Positions 41,580 through 52,310 of a stretch of DNA of 64,000 bases are shown piece by piece. The notes under the pieces are model-generated. The model worked only from the letters and a program-made list of their open reading frames with translations. It was not told the DNA's origin and did no database searches. The translations under genes and the position numbers were made by a program. Each line of letters begins with the position of its first letter. Position 1 is the first letter of the stretch. Source of the stretch: Caenorhabditis elegans (taxonomy: Eukaryota; Nematoda; Chromadorea; Rhabditida; Rhabditidae); assembly GCF_000002985.6 (NCBI RefSeq), contig NC_003283.11, forward strand, positions 19,593,501-19,657,500, read 5' to 3'.

Positions 41580-44500
41580 TTATTCATTTTGCTCTAAAAT
41601 TAATGCTCCAGAAGACACTGGAATACTCGTCGTTGCTGTTGCTGTTGATGTCATAATTCTTTGTTGTTTACCCTTTATGGGTGGTCCCTGATGAAGTAAA
41701 GTGTGTGGTGCGACCACCCGGGTTACTGTAGTTGTTGGTACGACACCACGTGGAAGCGGGGGCGGTGCAGATGAAGCCGATAGATTTTGTGATTGAAGAT
41801 GAGGCATTCCACCGCCGCCGGGTGATGAGTGACTATTCAGGATTACTGTAGATGTTGAGGAGCTTGGAGCTACCGTATATCGAGTCGGGATTACTGCCTG
41901 AAAATTTATTGATTTTTTCGATTTTTTTTGAAATTTATTGATTTTTTCTATTTTTTTTTTAAATTTATTGATTTTTCTGGAAATTTATTGATTTTTTTTT
42001 GAAATTTATTGATTTTTTTGGGAAAATTATTGATTTTCTATCAAAATGTCGATTTTTTGTCAAAATTATCGATTTTTTGAGAAATTATTGATTTTTCTGG
42101 AAAATTATTGATTTTTTCGAAAATTTATTGATTTTTTCGAAAATTTATTGATTTTTCTGGAAATTTATTGATTTTTCTGGAAATTTATTGATTTTTCTGG
42201 AAACTTATTGATTTTTCTGGAAATTTATTGATTTTTTTGGGAAAATTATTGATTTTCTATCAAAATGTCGATTTTTTGTCAAAATTATCGATTTTTTGAG
42301 AAATTATTGATTTTTCTGGAAAATTATTGATTTTTTCGAAAATTTATTGATTTTTTTGAAATTTATTGATTTTTCTGGAAACTTATTGATTTTTCTGGAA
42401 ATTTATTGATTTTTCTGGAAATTTATTGATTTTTCTGGAAATTTATTGATTTTTCTGGAAATTTATTGATTTTTTGGGAAATTTTATCAATTTTTCGGTA
42501 AAATTATTGATTTTTCATCAAAATATGGATTTTTATCGATTTTTCCCTGAAAAATATCGATTTCCGTGTAGTTTTTCACGGAGAATTCAAATTTTCAATC
42601 GATTTTTACCCTCGTCGCGACCATTTTCCCAATCGGTTGCATAATTCGTTTGTGTCCCCCCGTTCCACCGGCTCCCATTATAGGGACAGCGTGGCCGGTA
42701 GACAATAGAGCTCCTCCACCAGCACCAGTAGAATATGATGATGATGGTCCCGGAGCACTTGAAGATGGTCCTGAAGCTCCAGCTCCACCGCCGCTAGAGC
42801 TCATTGCCATTCGTTTTGGATGATGTGAACCACCTGCAGATGGTCCTCCTGAGATGGATGATGGATCTTCTGATGACGTCATCATGTGACGTCGTTTAAT
42901 GTCGTTTTTTATGTGTTTTCTGCAAAGAAAATCGAGGTTTTTGGGGTTTTTAAGCGGGAAATTTGAACTTTTCGATAAAAAATCGATTGAAAATTGCCAT
43001 TTTTTCAGCTTTTTGGGAGTGAAAATCAGATTTTTGAAAAAAAAATTACGAAAAATCGACAAAAAATGCCCATTTTTGAACGTTTTTCGAAATTTTTGGA
43101 CTAAAAATTCTAAATTTCGGGGGTATTTCGGTTGTTTTTTTTTTCATTTTTTCGATTTTTTTTCTCTAAAAGTTAGGCATTTTCCGATAATTTTTAGCCA
43201 ATTTTCGCTATTTTTAGCTCATTTTTTTGAGAATTTTTAGATTTTAGCCAATTTTTGGCAAAATTCAGCATTCTTATGGATTTTTATGTCACTTTTGATC
43301 CAATGTTTGCCAATTTTTAACAAAAATTGCAATTTTCTCAGATTTTTGCAATTCTTAACATTTTCAGTCAAAATCAAAGCTTTTTCACGATTTTTGGGCA
43401 ATTTTTCAAATTTCAAGCCAATTTGCACAAAAATTCAGTTTTTGAGCAATTTTGAGCAAAATTTTGGGGGTTTTTTAAGCGGGAAATTTGAATTTTTTTG
43501 AGCATTTTTTCGTGGAAATTTGGCTCTGGCACATTTTAGGAAAAAATTTGAATTTTTTTGGGAAAAATTAAAATTATAGTTCGAGGAGTTTTTAGTCGAA
43601 ATTATTATAGATTTTCTGAGAAAATTATTAAATTTAATTCATTTTTCCGTATTTTTTTCAAGCAAAAATTGTCATTTTTTCAGTCAAAAAACCGATTTTT
43701 TCTGGAAATTTTTGAAGCCTTTCTTCCCGATTTCTTATCAATTTTCTCAATTTTCCTTGAATTTTCATTTAAAAAATAAGCTTGTCTCCGCCGCCGTTTT
43801 TCTTCATTTTTCTCTGATTTTCGCTCACTTTTCAGCCAAATTTATTTGAAAAAATTGATTTTTCTCGATTTTTGGTCACAAAAAACTCCAAATTTTGGAC
43901 TCATTTTTTTCCAAAAATTATCCTTTTTTGGCAATTTTCTGCATTTTCGGTCAAAATTAAACCTTTTTTTTGGCAATTAAAAGGGGGTTTTTTTCAAGTT
44001 TTCGGGGTTTTGTGGCTTTTTTCTATAATTTTTCTAGAATTTTCACTTTTTTCTCGATTTTTAACATTTTCAGTCAAAAATGACGCTAATTTTAAAATAA
44101 ATTCTCAAATTTTTAATTTTGGGCTAAATTTGTTCATTTCGGGCCAAATTTGTTACTTTTGGCCCAAATTTTTTAATTTTAGGCCAAATTTTTTGATTTT
44201 GGACCAAATTTCCATTTTAGGCCAAATTTGTTCATTTCGGGACAAATTTGTTAATTTTGGACCAAATTTCTCAAATTTGATCTAAATTTCTCAATTTTGG
44301 ACCAAAATTTTCAGTTTTTGGCTCTTTTTTTCCAGATTTTCCAAATTTTCATCTTAAAAAAACTCGTACGTAGTCCTATTAGCAACACACGTGCTAATTT
44401 GATCCAATTCATGTGCAAAACGTGTCAGCGCATTCTTCAAATTATCAACTTCTTTCTCTGACCATTTACTTTCGTCTGCATCAGTTGTCGTATGTAATTG

Positions 44501-44605
44501 TAGTGTCAGATCACCCAATTTTTGAAAAGCGTGGCCGGCGGTCAGGAAAACTTCGGCCACCTTTGCCGCCAAGTTGACCGGCGCCGGTTGATCCATTGCC
44601 ATCAT
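41580..44605 (-). CDS. BAP18-like chromatin-complex subunit (SANT-type domain)
   Basis: Exons 44605-44370, 42919-42610 and 41897-41580 give 287 aa from ATG 44605. Residues ~10-90 align by eye with human BAP18/C17orf49, an NURF- and MLL-associated SANT protein: VAEVFLTAGHAFQKLGDLT, then KWSEKEVDNLKNALTRFAHE, LDQISTCVANRTT and IKNDIKRRHM, with WSEKE and the IK..IKRR turn in the same places. This suggests a nuclear histone/chromatin adaptor. The remainder is low-complexity Ser/Gly/Pro (GGAGASGPSSSAPGPSSS) ending in VSSGALILEQNE. Introns are long and rich in phased A/T tracts and a 20 bp minisatellite. The first exon begins just after TTTCTTTCAG, so it may be either an SL-spliced start or an internal exon reached from the upstream exons at 46.0-47.4 kb. 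Confidence 0.75.
41900..42560 (-). repeat. 20 bp ATTGATTTTTCTGGAAATTT minisatellite (BAP18-like intron)
   Basis: About thirty units, many perfect 20-mers; includes a ~190 bp higher-order duplication (the block with 'gattttctatcaaaatgtcg' occurs near 42030 and 42250). Confidence 0.85.
42920..44330 (-). repeat. A/T-tract-phased intron DNA (PATC-like)
   Basis: Runs of 3-6 T or A recur about every 10 bases for more than 1 kb (for example 43190-43480). 44.10-44.30 kb has ~20 bp 'ttttaggccaaatttgttca' units. This resembles the periodic An/Tn clusters known in introns of germline-expressed C. elegans genes. The periodicity is by eye. Confidence 0.6.
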
Positions 44606-44726
44606 ATTATCTGAAAGAAAATTCGCGGGTTTTTGAGTGAAAAATTGAATTTCCCGCCAAAACATTTGAGTTTTTAAAAAAAATTTGAATTTTTGAATTT
44701 CGCGCTGAAATTTCAAGAAAAAAAAA

Positions 44727-45020
44727 TTATATTACACATTCGTAAAAATCAGCGCGGTTCGAAATTTTCACGAATGTATAATAAGAAAAAAAAAGTTTTT
44801 TTCTAAAATTTCTAAAATATTTTTCGGATTTTCAAGCGAAAATTCAGCAAAAAGTGGGCGGAGCCTATTCTACAGTACCCCTGAGGTTTGTATTTTTTTG
44901 GCAAACGTATAATATCGAAAATTTTTTGAACTTTTTTCAGAAAAAAATGGGCGGAGCCTAAATTCTTAAGAAATTAAAATTTTGTGGGGTACTGTAGAAT
45001 AGGCTCCGCCTCCATTTTTT
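44727..45020. repeat. ACATTCG hairpin plus GGCGGAGCC/TACAGTACCCC inverted repeat
   Basis: Hairpin ttacacattcgtaaaaatca...cacgaatgtataataa (44727-44783). The 44852-45020 element has perfect 24-25 bp ends: ggcggagcctattctacagt-acccc and its exact inverse. Confidence 0.82.
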
Positions 45021-45029
45021 AGCGGGAAA

Positions 45030-46030
45030 TTCAAATTCCGCTGCCGCTTTCGTGGAAATTAGCTCTCAAAATTTGAATTTTCCGGTGAATTTTGGCTCAA
45101 AATTGCAATTTTTTAACTTTTTGTGTAAAAAATTTCAATTTTTCGTGGAAATGTGGCCCAAAAAAATGCAATTTTTAATTTTTAAGAGCAACTTTTGAAA
45201 TTTTTGGACATTTTTCGTGGAAATTAGCTCTCAAAATTTGAATTTTTAGGTGAAATTTTGAAGTTTTTGGGTGAAAACTTTTGAATTTTCAGGGAAAATT
45301 CGGAGATTTTTAGGAAATGTGTCAAAATAAAAATTTTTCAGTGAAATTTTAAATTTTAGGCCAAATTTAGCCCCGAAATTGCAGTTTTGGAGAGCAATTT
45401 TTGACCATTTTGGACACTTTTTCGGGGTTTTTTAGTTCCATTTTGGGTGATTTTTGAAATAAATTTTTGCTAAAAATTGTCGGTTTTCGGGCAGCAAATT
45501 CGAGTTTGAAGTGGAAAATGTTGAGAATTTGCTCAAAAATTGAGATTTTCGGCATTTTTTGGCACTCTTAGAGCAAATTTTGCCCGAAATTTTGGTTTTT
45601 ATGATAAATTTGGCAAATTTCTCCAATTTTCGAGAGAAATTGAGTCGAAAAATGTGAATTTTAGGAGAAATTTAGCTTTTCAGAGCATTTTTAGACGAAT
45701 TTTTTTTTTTTAATTTGCGGTTTTTGAGGTTTTTTCATCAAAAATTAGCAATTTTTGATCAGAATTTCACCTTTTGAGCAAATTTTAGTCAAATTTTCTC
45801 GAAATTAGGACAGAAATAGAGTTTTACAGCTTAAATTCAAGCTTTTCGGCAAATTTTTCGAATTTTCCAACTTTTTGGCCATTTTCTTCGGGAAAAGTTG
45901 CAAAATATGCCAATTTTCAATTTTTCCGTATGAAAATCGCCAATAATTTTGCGGGGGAACTCAAACAAAATGAATTTTTAGGTAATTTTTAGGTCGAATT
46001 TTCGATTTTTTAGGTTTTTAGAGGTCAAAA
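45030..46030 (-). other. AT-rich intronic or intergenic DNA
   Basis: Degenerate 'gaaatttttgg / cgtggaaatt(t/a)g' units and phased A/T tracts; nothing coding seen. Confidence 0.5.
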
Positions 46031-46035
46031 ATGGC

Positions 46036-47362
46036 TCAATTTAATCGAATTTTTTTTTTCAAATTTTTCCGGGCTAAAACAGTACTATTAGCAGCTCCAT
46101 TATTGCTCGAATTCATCACAAGAGCTCCGGAGCTCATTGCCGAGGAGCCGCCGGGACCCCCCCGTTGATATTGTTGAAATGAATTGGAATTCTGTGAAGA
46201 CGTGGCAATTAGTGGTCCTGATGACGTAGAAGCTTGATAATCAAGCATAGAATTATCGATTGGTTCATCTTTTGGCGGCTGAAATTGGGGTCCTCCACCA
46301 GTGTCATGGTGCACAATTTTTCGAATTGGAACTGGTTGATGATGACGTAGTGCAACGTTTGAAAGTGAACGGATTTGGGTTGACGGGCCAATTCGGACCT
46401 GAAAATGAGAGAAAAATTGAATTTTTGAATTTCCCGCCAAAAATTGACTGAAAATTTGAATTTCCCAAAATTTTTTATGAAAATTTGGGCATAGCTTCCG
46501 CATCTCCGGTGACAAATGGGTGCGATTCGGCAATTCGGGGGAACAAAATCTACGGATTTCTAGATTTTGAGCCACCAATCTACCAATTGCACACATGAGT
46601 CACAATTTTTTGGATTGGTTGGAAAAACGTTGGATGAAATTTTTCGAAAATTTCGAAATTTTGAAAATTTTTTTTTGAAATCAGTAGTGGTTCAAAAATT
46701 TTTTTACGAATGTATAATAAGAAAAAAATTTTTTCGAAAAACTGGGGCGGGCTCTATTCTACAGTACCCCTGAAACTGAAATTATTTTGGCAAACGTAGT
46801 ATAATATCCAAAATATATATTTGAATTTTTTTAATGGGCGGAGCCTAAATTCGGCTGAAATTTGAATTTTTTTTTTGGGGTACTGTAGAATTGGCTCCGC
46901 CCCCAATTTTTGGCGGGACATTTCAAATTTTCTGGAAATTTTGCGAGTTTTCATAGATTTTTCGCGCAAAAATTGGAAAATTTAGTGAATTTTTCAGAAT
47001 TTCCCGGCAAAATTTGGGGAATTTTTAGCAATTTTCCACACATTTTGCGACACATTTTTGTTATTTTTTCCTGATTTTTCAGCCAATTTTGTGATTTTTC
47101 GGCTTCAAAAATCAATTTTTCGATATTTTTTTGCCAAATTTGCTCTCAATTTCCCCAGTTTTTGGCTGAAAATCCGTCGTTTTTCTCGAATTTTCAGTCT
47201 ATTTTCCGCGTTTTTTCGCCATTTTCCATCTAAAATCTGAAAATCCGGCAAATGATCTACCTGTGAATTGGCAGATGTTCCAATTGTGACCGTATTACTT
47301 GCCACAGGCGGTACGTGGCCTCCCTGCTGCTGCTGTTGATTCTCGTAATTTCGTGAGTTCAT
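46036..47362 (-). CDS. upstream exons, probably of the BAP18-like gene, or a separate small gene
   Basis: Exon a 47362-47261 (34 codons, MNSRNYENQQQQQGGHVPPV...) splices in phase 0 to exon b starting 46398 (VRIGPSTQIRSLSNVALRHH, then PPKDEPIDNS and a Ser/Gly/Asn-rich stretch). Read through, exon b ends at a TGA at 46036 after a lysine-rich tail that looks intronic. Alternatively a donor at 46086 (A|gtactg, weak) joins in phase to the BAP18 exon acceptor at 44610, giving one 427-aa protein. Low-complexity style (SSGALVMNSSNN) resembles the BAP18-like C-terminus. The acceptor ttttag is ~13 bases before the ATG. No known domain in these exons. Confidence 0.6.
46468..46645 (+). repeat. GCATAGCTTCCGCATCTCC repeat, copy 1
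   Basis: About 177 bp unit containing 'ggtgacaaatgggtgcgatt', 'cggcaattcgggggaac' and 'caattgcacacatgagtcac'. Confidence 0.8.
46742..46905. repeat. GGCGGAGCC/TACAGTACCCC inverted-repeat element
   Basis: Left ggggcgggctctattctaca-gtacccct, right ggggtactgtagaattggct-ccgccccc; half of the ACATTCG hairpin precedes it (46684-46722). Confidence 0.75.
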
Positions 47363-47439
47363 TCCGGTTTTTTTTGGTCTAAAAATGTGCAAAAATTCGA
47401 ATTTTTTTCTGAAAAAAGTCAAAAAGTTTAAAAAAAAAC

Positions 47440-47640
47440 ATTTTCGTGGTGAGACCCAACAATTTTCCAAATTTTCCAAAAATTTCTTGTATTTTCGATT
47501 TCAGCTCGCCGAGAGCTTTGAAACAAGTATAATCATGACCTACTTTGCTCAAACTTTGAAAAAAATTGGGTCTCGCCACGAAAACTACAGTAACCCTGGG
47601 AATTTCGTGGCGAGACCCAATTTTTTTCAAGTTTGAGCAA
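47440..47640. repeat. GGGTCTCGCCACGAAA palindromic repeat
   Basis: 'cgtggtgagacccaa' at 47445 and again at 47609 as 'cgtggcgagacccaa', with inverse 'ttgggtctcgccacgaaa' at 47568 and 'ctacagtaacc' between; lies between emc-10 and the next minus-strand gene. Confidence 0.7.
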
Positions 47641-47984
47641 TTTTTTGGGAAAATTTGGACAAAAAGTTGTACTTTTTCAAATTTTTTTACCTGAAAGAAA
47701 CCTGGAAAGAAAAAAAACGGGGAAAATAGGTACAAAATGCTGTTGAAAACAGGTAAAAATTGGAGAAAAAAAAATTGAAAAGATGTGTAAAAAAGCATTA
47801 AAAATCTATATTTTTCTAATAAAAAATTGGGAAAAATTATTAAATTTACAACAAAATGACCCGAAATCGAGCTGAAATTTGGAATTTTTTGGAGCAAAAT
47901 TTTTTTTTTTTTTTTTTGGGGAAAAAAGGGTAAAGCCAACAATAATTAGGGCAAAATTAACAAAAAAAATTTAAATTAATTGGC

Positions 47985-50529
47985 TCATTGAGCAGCGCCT
48001 TCGGCTCCGGCTTCTGGATTGACTGCACTCGAAATGACGGCGAAAAGGACCACTGGAACAATGTACATCCACTGCAACAAAACACATTTTTTTTGGGTAA
48101 AAAAAAAAAAGTAAAAATCGTTTTTTTTTAATTTCGCAGTATTTTAACCAATAAAAAGCAAAATTTCGGAAAAAAATCAGTAAAAACCCATTTTTTGAGC
48201 CTAAAAATCAATTTTTCAGCCAAAAATTCACGATTTTGTCCGTTTTTTCCAGAATTTTCCGGGGCAAAAACGTCAAATTTTCCGCATCATTTTCTCCGTA
48301 CATATTTAGCCAAAAAGCTCCGATTATCCGCATCAGCTCCGTGCTGTTTCGCGCGTTTCTCCCGTTCCATTTTCTGTACAAAAGCCGCCGTATCGGGTGT
48401 CGGAAGTACAGATTCGCCAACAACGTGGCATACTCCTTTCGGTGTTCCTTGTGTCGATTGGAGCACATTTGCACTACGATCTTTGCACAATTTCGCCTCG
48501 GAATGATATTTTCCGTCTTCGGTGTCACTACGCCAGGCGACTGTATCCGGGAAAATTGTCAGCGTGTGAAGTTGCTGTTTTTCTTGAGAAATTGACAGCC
48601 AGAAGACGTGGAATAGGTTGGAGTGGAGAAAGAGGCACTGCAAAAATTAAAAAATTTAATTTTTTTGTCCAAAAAAAAAAATTTTTTTTAGTCCAAAAAA
48701 AAATAGAAAAAGCTCCATTTTTAACAAAAACATTGTCTTTTACCAATTTTTACTCAGAAAAAATGAGGAAAATGCCAAAAAATGAAAATTTGGGCATAGC
48801 TTCCGCATCTCCGGTGACAAATGTGTGCGATTCGGCAATTCGGGGGAACAAAACCTACGGATTTCTAGATTTTGAGCCACCAATCTACCAATTGCACACA
48901 TGAGTCACAATTTTTTGGATTGGTTGGAAAAACGTTGGATGAAATTTTTCGAAATATCAAAAAAAAAAAAAATTTTTGAGAATTTTTTTTAGTCCAAAAA
49001 AAAAATTTTTTTTTGAAATTTTTAATAGAAAAGGCTCCATTTTTTTAACAAAAACATTGTTTTTCAACAATTTTTACACAAGACGACAACATGAGGAAAA
49101 TGCTAAAAAATGGAAAATTTGGGCATAGCTTCCGCATCTCCGGTGACAAATGGGTGCGATTCGGCAATTCGGGGGAACTGCCAAATTGCACACATAAGTC
49201 ACAATTTTCGTTTAAAAGTTTGAAATTTTAAACAAAAAATTTTTTTTGCAAATTTTTTTTTTTGATTTTTTGCATTTTTACGCCAAAAATTCTGGAATAA
49301 TATGATTTTTTCACGAAAAATATCATGTTTTCCACAATTTTGAGTGAAAATTTGGCATTTTCCGTGAAAAAATTGAATTTTTCGGTGGAAAATTGACTGA
49401 AAATTTGAATTTTTAAATTTCCCGCCGAAAATTGACTAAAAATGTGTTCATTTTGTCATTTTGTCAGAAGTTTTTTAGCCAATTTTTGAATTTTTCTGGT
49501 TAAAAATTCAAACAAAAATCCCGTAAAAACCTTTAAAAAAAGTGCGAAAAATTGTAAACCACGTGCAAACCACAATCATTAACAGTAACGAGCGTGGGAT
49601 CAAATGGTTCCACGAAAGTGATTTCCCACGGCGTCGGCTCAATTGCATTGAATGTTACACACAATTGGAATTTGTTGCCGTGGGTGGGAATCGAACCCGG
49701 AAGCTGTGGGCGGCAGGCGAGCGCGTTAGCCACTAAGCCACGGGTAGCAACTTGTACGAGGTGAGGGAGGGCGTAGACATGGCTGCGGTGGCCGAGGGGT
49801 CGAATTTTTGCGGATTTTAAGGGTTTTCTAATCGGAAAAATCCGGTTTTTTCGTTGATTTAGCATTGGAAAACTGTGAAAATTTTAATTTTCCCGCGGAA
49901 AAATGACTGAAAATTCGAATTTTTCGGGAAAAATTGCGATTTTTTTTTTGTTTTCCAGTCAAAATTCCACGGGAAAATCGAAAAACCATAGTTTTTCACG
50001 AAATTTACACCAATTTTACTCAATTTTTCAGTTTTAAATTGCATTTTCACTCCAATTCCACCGAAATTCTCGATTTTTTCGCCGAAAAAGTCGAAAAACC
50101 GACCGGATCGCTAGTCGTCAGGAAATTCTGTCCGGGTTGTGTGCTCGACCGTGCTCGAACCGAATAAACGCCATTTTGAGCTTCGAAAAGCCTGAAATTA
50201 TGCTATTTTTCGCATTTTTCACACAAAAAATCGGCTAAAAAAGCGAAGAAAACCGGAAAATCCCCATACTTTTGCCCGAAATTTTGCTCCTGAGCCGGTT
50301 TGAAGGTTCCCGTGTAGTTTCCGTCGAATGCGCGGCTCATTTCAATGCTTCCAAGTGGATAGCTATTTGTGAATTCTGAAAAACGAGAGAAAATTTAGTT
50401 AAAAATCCGAAAAAATCAAATTTCCAACTACAAACCGTTCAAACTATATTCCAGCGTGATTTTCCACTCGGCAAGTGTGAAAATTGGCAAAATTAACGCA
50501 ATTATGAGCGAAATCGGCTTGAAAATCAT
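47985..50529 (-). CDS. emc-10: ER membrane protein complex subunit 10 (EMC10)
   Basis: Exons 50529-50436, 50375-50270, 50191-50104, 48637-48302 and 48071-47985; phases close, 236 aa. Signal peptide residues 1-20 (LPIFTLA). A luminal beta-rich domain follows (LFEAQNGVYSVRARSSTQPG; CLFLHSNLFHVFWLSISQEK, aligning with the conserved Cys and SHLSDQLTLHV segment of human EMC10). Then VLPTPDTAAFVQKMEREKRA and the family's hallmark SFLAKYWMYIVPVVLF transmembrane helix (209-226), with a short Gly/Ala tail. EMC inserts tail-anchored and multi-pass proteins into the ER; subunit 10 is luminal/peripheral. ATG is one base after TTTCAG. Divergent from mrps-28 with ~210 bp between starts. Intron 3 (1.47 kb) is unusual (see findings). 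Confidence 0.85.
48783..48958 (+). repeat. GCATAGCTTCCGCATCTCC repeat, copy 2 (emc-10 intron 3)
   Basis: Nearly identical to copy 1 across its whole length, including the 'ttggattggttggaaaaacg' end. Confidence 0.82.
49110..49210 (+). repeat. GCATAGCTTCCGCATCTCC repeat, copy 3, internally deleted
   Basis: Lacks ~40 bases of the middle (the 'ctacggatttctagatt' part) and the 3' end. Confidence 0.78.
49541..49805 (-). other. unexplained GC-richer, open-reading segment in emc-10 intron 3
   Basis: On the minus strand an uninterrupted frame encodes NKFQLCVTFNAIEPTPWEIT followed by FVEPFDPTLVTVNDCGLHV, compositionally like real coding DNA. emc-10 is complete and in frame without it. Its 5' half overlaps tRNA-like module 26. 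It also carries 'ctgcggtggccgaggggtcg' (plus strand, 49782-49801), resembling the 5' end of a tRNA-Ser/Leu. Either a decayed or unrecognised exon, or a repeat. Confidence 0.4.
49678..49749 (-). repeat. tRNA-like module 26 (emc-10 intron 3)
   Basis: Third subfamily: A box cgtggcttagtggctaacgc, B box ccgggttcgattccc, ends ccgtgg / ccacgg able to pair as an acceptor-like stem; no anticodon stem. Confidence 0.7.
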
Positions 50530-50738
50530 TCTGAAATTGCGAAAATTGAGAAAATTTGAGTTAAATTATCGATTTTTTTCAAATAATGGAAAATGCGATG
50601 AGAGGGGTACGGTCGACAAGTACGCAAACACCGTTGCGGACCAGGCATTTAATTATACGACAGTTACTCGTTTATGAGGGATTTTCCCTTAATAAACTGC
50701 AAATTTCACCGAAAAAATTGATTTACTGTATTTTTCAG
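50530..50738. promoter_or_regulatory. bidirectional promoter, emc-10 / mrps-28
   Basis: 209 bp between the two start codons. Both genes have a splice acceptor directly before ATG, so transcription starts inside this interval. The centre (about 50595-50680) is GC-richer and non-repetitive (ggggtacggtcgacaagtac). Confidence 0.6.
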
Positions 50739-52053
50739 ATGCTCCGAAGCTTGCTCAAGTCTCGACAGGTGATTTGCGGGCTCCGAGAGCTCCGAGCTCT
50801 CTCCACAAGCCAGGGAAACGAGAGTATCATTGATTTCGTCGACACTGTCACTGAAACCTCGGAAGCGCAGGTTTTTACACGATTTTTGGGGTTAAAAACC
50901 GCGAATTTTTCGATTTTCAGAACCAATCGTTCGCCTCTCTGCTGCGAAACTCGAAATTCATGCAACTCGGCGACTTTAACGGGCGCCTCGTCGTCGGAAA
51001 AATCGCTCAACGCGTTCAAGAAGACGTCTACATTGATTTTGGACTGAAATTCAACGCTGTTTGCAAAGTTCCGGCGCTGAATTCGGAGTACGTGATGGAA
51101 ATTGCCGAGAAATTGCGATTTTTGCCAAGAAAAATTGGAATTTAGAGTGAAAAACGTCAAATTTAGCTCAAAAAACGCTAATTTCCCCGGAAAACGCTCG
51201 AATTTCGGTGAAAAAGTCTATTTTTCCGGAAAAAAATCAAAAGAAACCTGAATTTTACGGAGAATAAGCGATTTTCTCCGGAAATAACGGGAAAAAAACC
51301 CATTTTTCTCCAAAATTCACCAAAAACCGTAAATTTCACGAGAAAAGCCCCGTTTTTTTGCCAGAAACTCCTAATTTTCGCGAAAAATCCACGTTTTCCA
51401 GGAAAAATCAAAATAAATCCAAATTTTCAAGGAAAATCCCGATTTTCTCAGCGAAAAACCAAATTTTCTTGAAAAATGATTGATAATTTATGGGAAAACC
51501 CTTGATTTCCATGGAAAACAGGCGATTTTTCGCTAAATTAACTAAATTTTTATGAAAATATCGATTTTTCTTTCAAAAAACCATTTTTACCCAAAAAACC
51601 CCGATTTTTACCCAAAAACCGTCAAATTTTACCCAAAAAACTCCTATTTTCATCCAAAAAACTCCGATTTTCATCCAAAAAACCCCGATTTTCACCCAAA
51701 AAACCCCGATTTTCACCCAAAACACCCCGATTTTCACCCAAAACACCCCGATTTTCACCCAAAAAACCCCGATTTCCCACAAAAATATCCTCAAATTTCC
51801 TCAAATTTCTCCAAAAAAATCTATTTCTTCCAGAGCCTACCGCAGCGGAGCCCGTGTGCTCATTCGTCTCATCGACCCGGAGCTCAGCGAACGATTTTTG
51901 GGCTCCAAACACGATTTGACACTTCTTGAGGCTGACGCAGTGCTCGTACGTCTTCTATCAAATGTGCCACGTCAGCAGCAGCAACGGCAGAAGCCACGTG
52001 GCGCCACGGAAGAAGAAGCTCCAGCGGCTCCAGAAACACCGGCGGCACACTAA
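50739..52053 (+). CDS. mrps-28: mitochondrial small-subunit ribosomal protein bS1m/MRPS28
   Basis: Exons 50739-50870, 50921-51087 and 51834-52053 give 172 aa. The N-terminal ~30 residues are Arg/Leu/Ser-rich (MLRSLLKSRQVICGLREL) and fit a mitochondrial targeting peptide. The conserved domain runs from about 45: FASLLRNSKFMQLGDFNGRLVVGKI, DVYIDFGLKFNAVCKVP, then RSGARVLIRLIDPELSERFL and LEADAVLVRLL, matching MRPS28 in order. The C-terminus is Gln/Ala/Glu-rich. ATG abuts TTTTTCAG (SL1-type start); AATAAA at 52159-52164. Intron 2 contains a 20 bp minisatellite. Confidence 0.88.
51590..51785 (+). repeat. 20 bp CCGATTTTCACCCAAAAAAC minisatellite (mrps-28 intron 2)
   Basis: About nine units of almost exactly 20 bases; A6 and T4 tracts fall in register with the helix. 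Confidence 0.88.
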
Positions 52054-52169
52054 TTTTTCTAGAAAATTTCACATTTTCACTTTCCACGTGTACTTTTTTT
52101 TATCAATTTTAGCCTAGAAATCCCCCATTAATTGTTGCCTGTTTTTTGTTGTTTTTTCAATAAAATATG

Positions 52170-52310
52170 GATAATATTGAATTTCCCGCCAAAAAATGAC
52201 TGGAAATTTGAATTTTTGAATTTCCCGCCAAAAATTGACTGAAAATTTGAATTTCCCGCCTAGAACTGACTTTTCGCAAATTTCAGGTGAAAGGAAATTC
52301 GAATATCCCA
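52170..52310 (-). repeat. ~31 bp GGCGGGAAATTC array 8 (short)
   Basis: Three inverse units starting 6 bases after the mrps-28 polyA signal. Confidence 0.75.

Noticed and set aside
41678..41686. TGGGTGGTC, the TRA-1/GLI core
   Set aside because: It lies inside a coding exon of the BAP18-like gene, encodes conserved-looking residues, and one such 9-mer is expected by chance in 64 kb. It is not near dmd-3.
48208..48528. 106-codon minus-strand ORF and plus-strand ORFs at 48195-48903
   Set aside because: Shadows of the emc-10 exon 48302-48637, whose own frame matches the EMC10 family.
49678..49749. Functional tRNA gene
   Set aside because: A- and B-box-like blocks are present but no anticodon stem-loop can be drawn. 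The same applies to all 32 modules.
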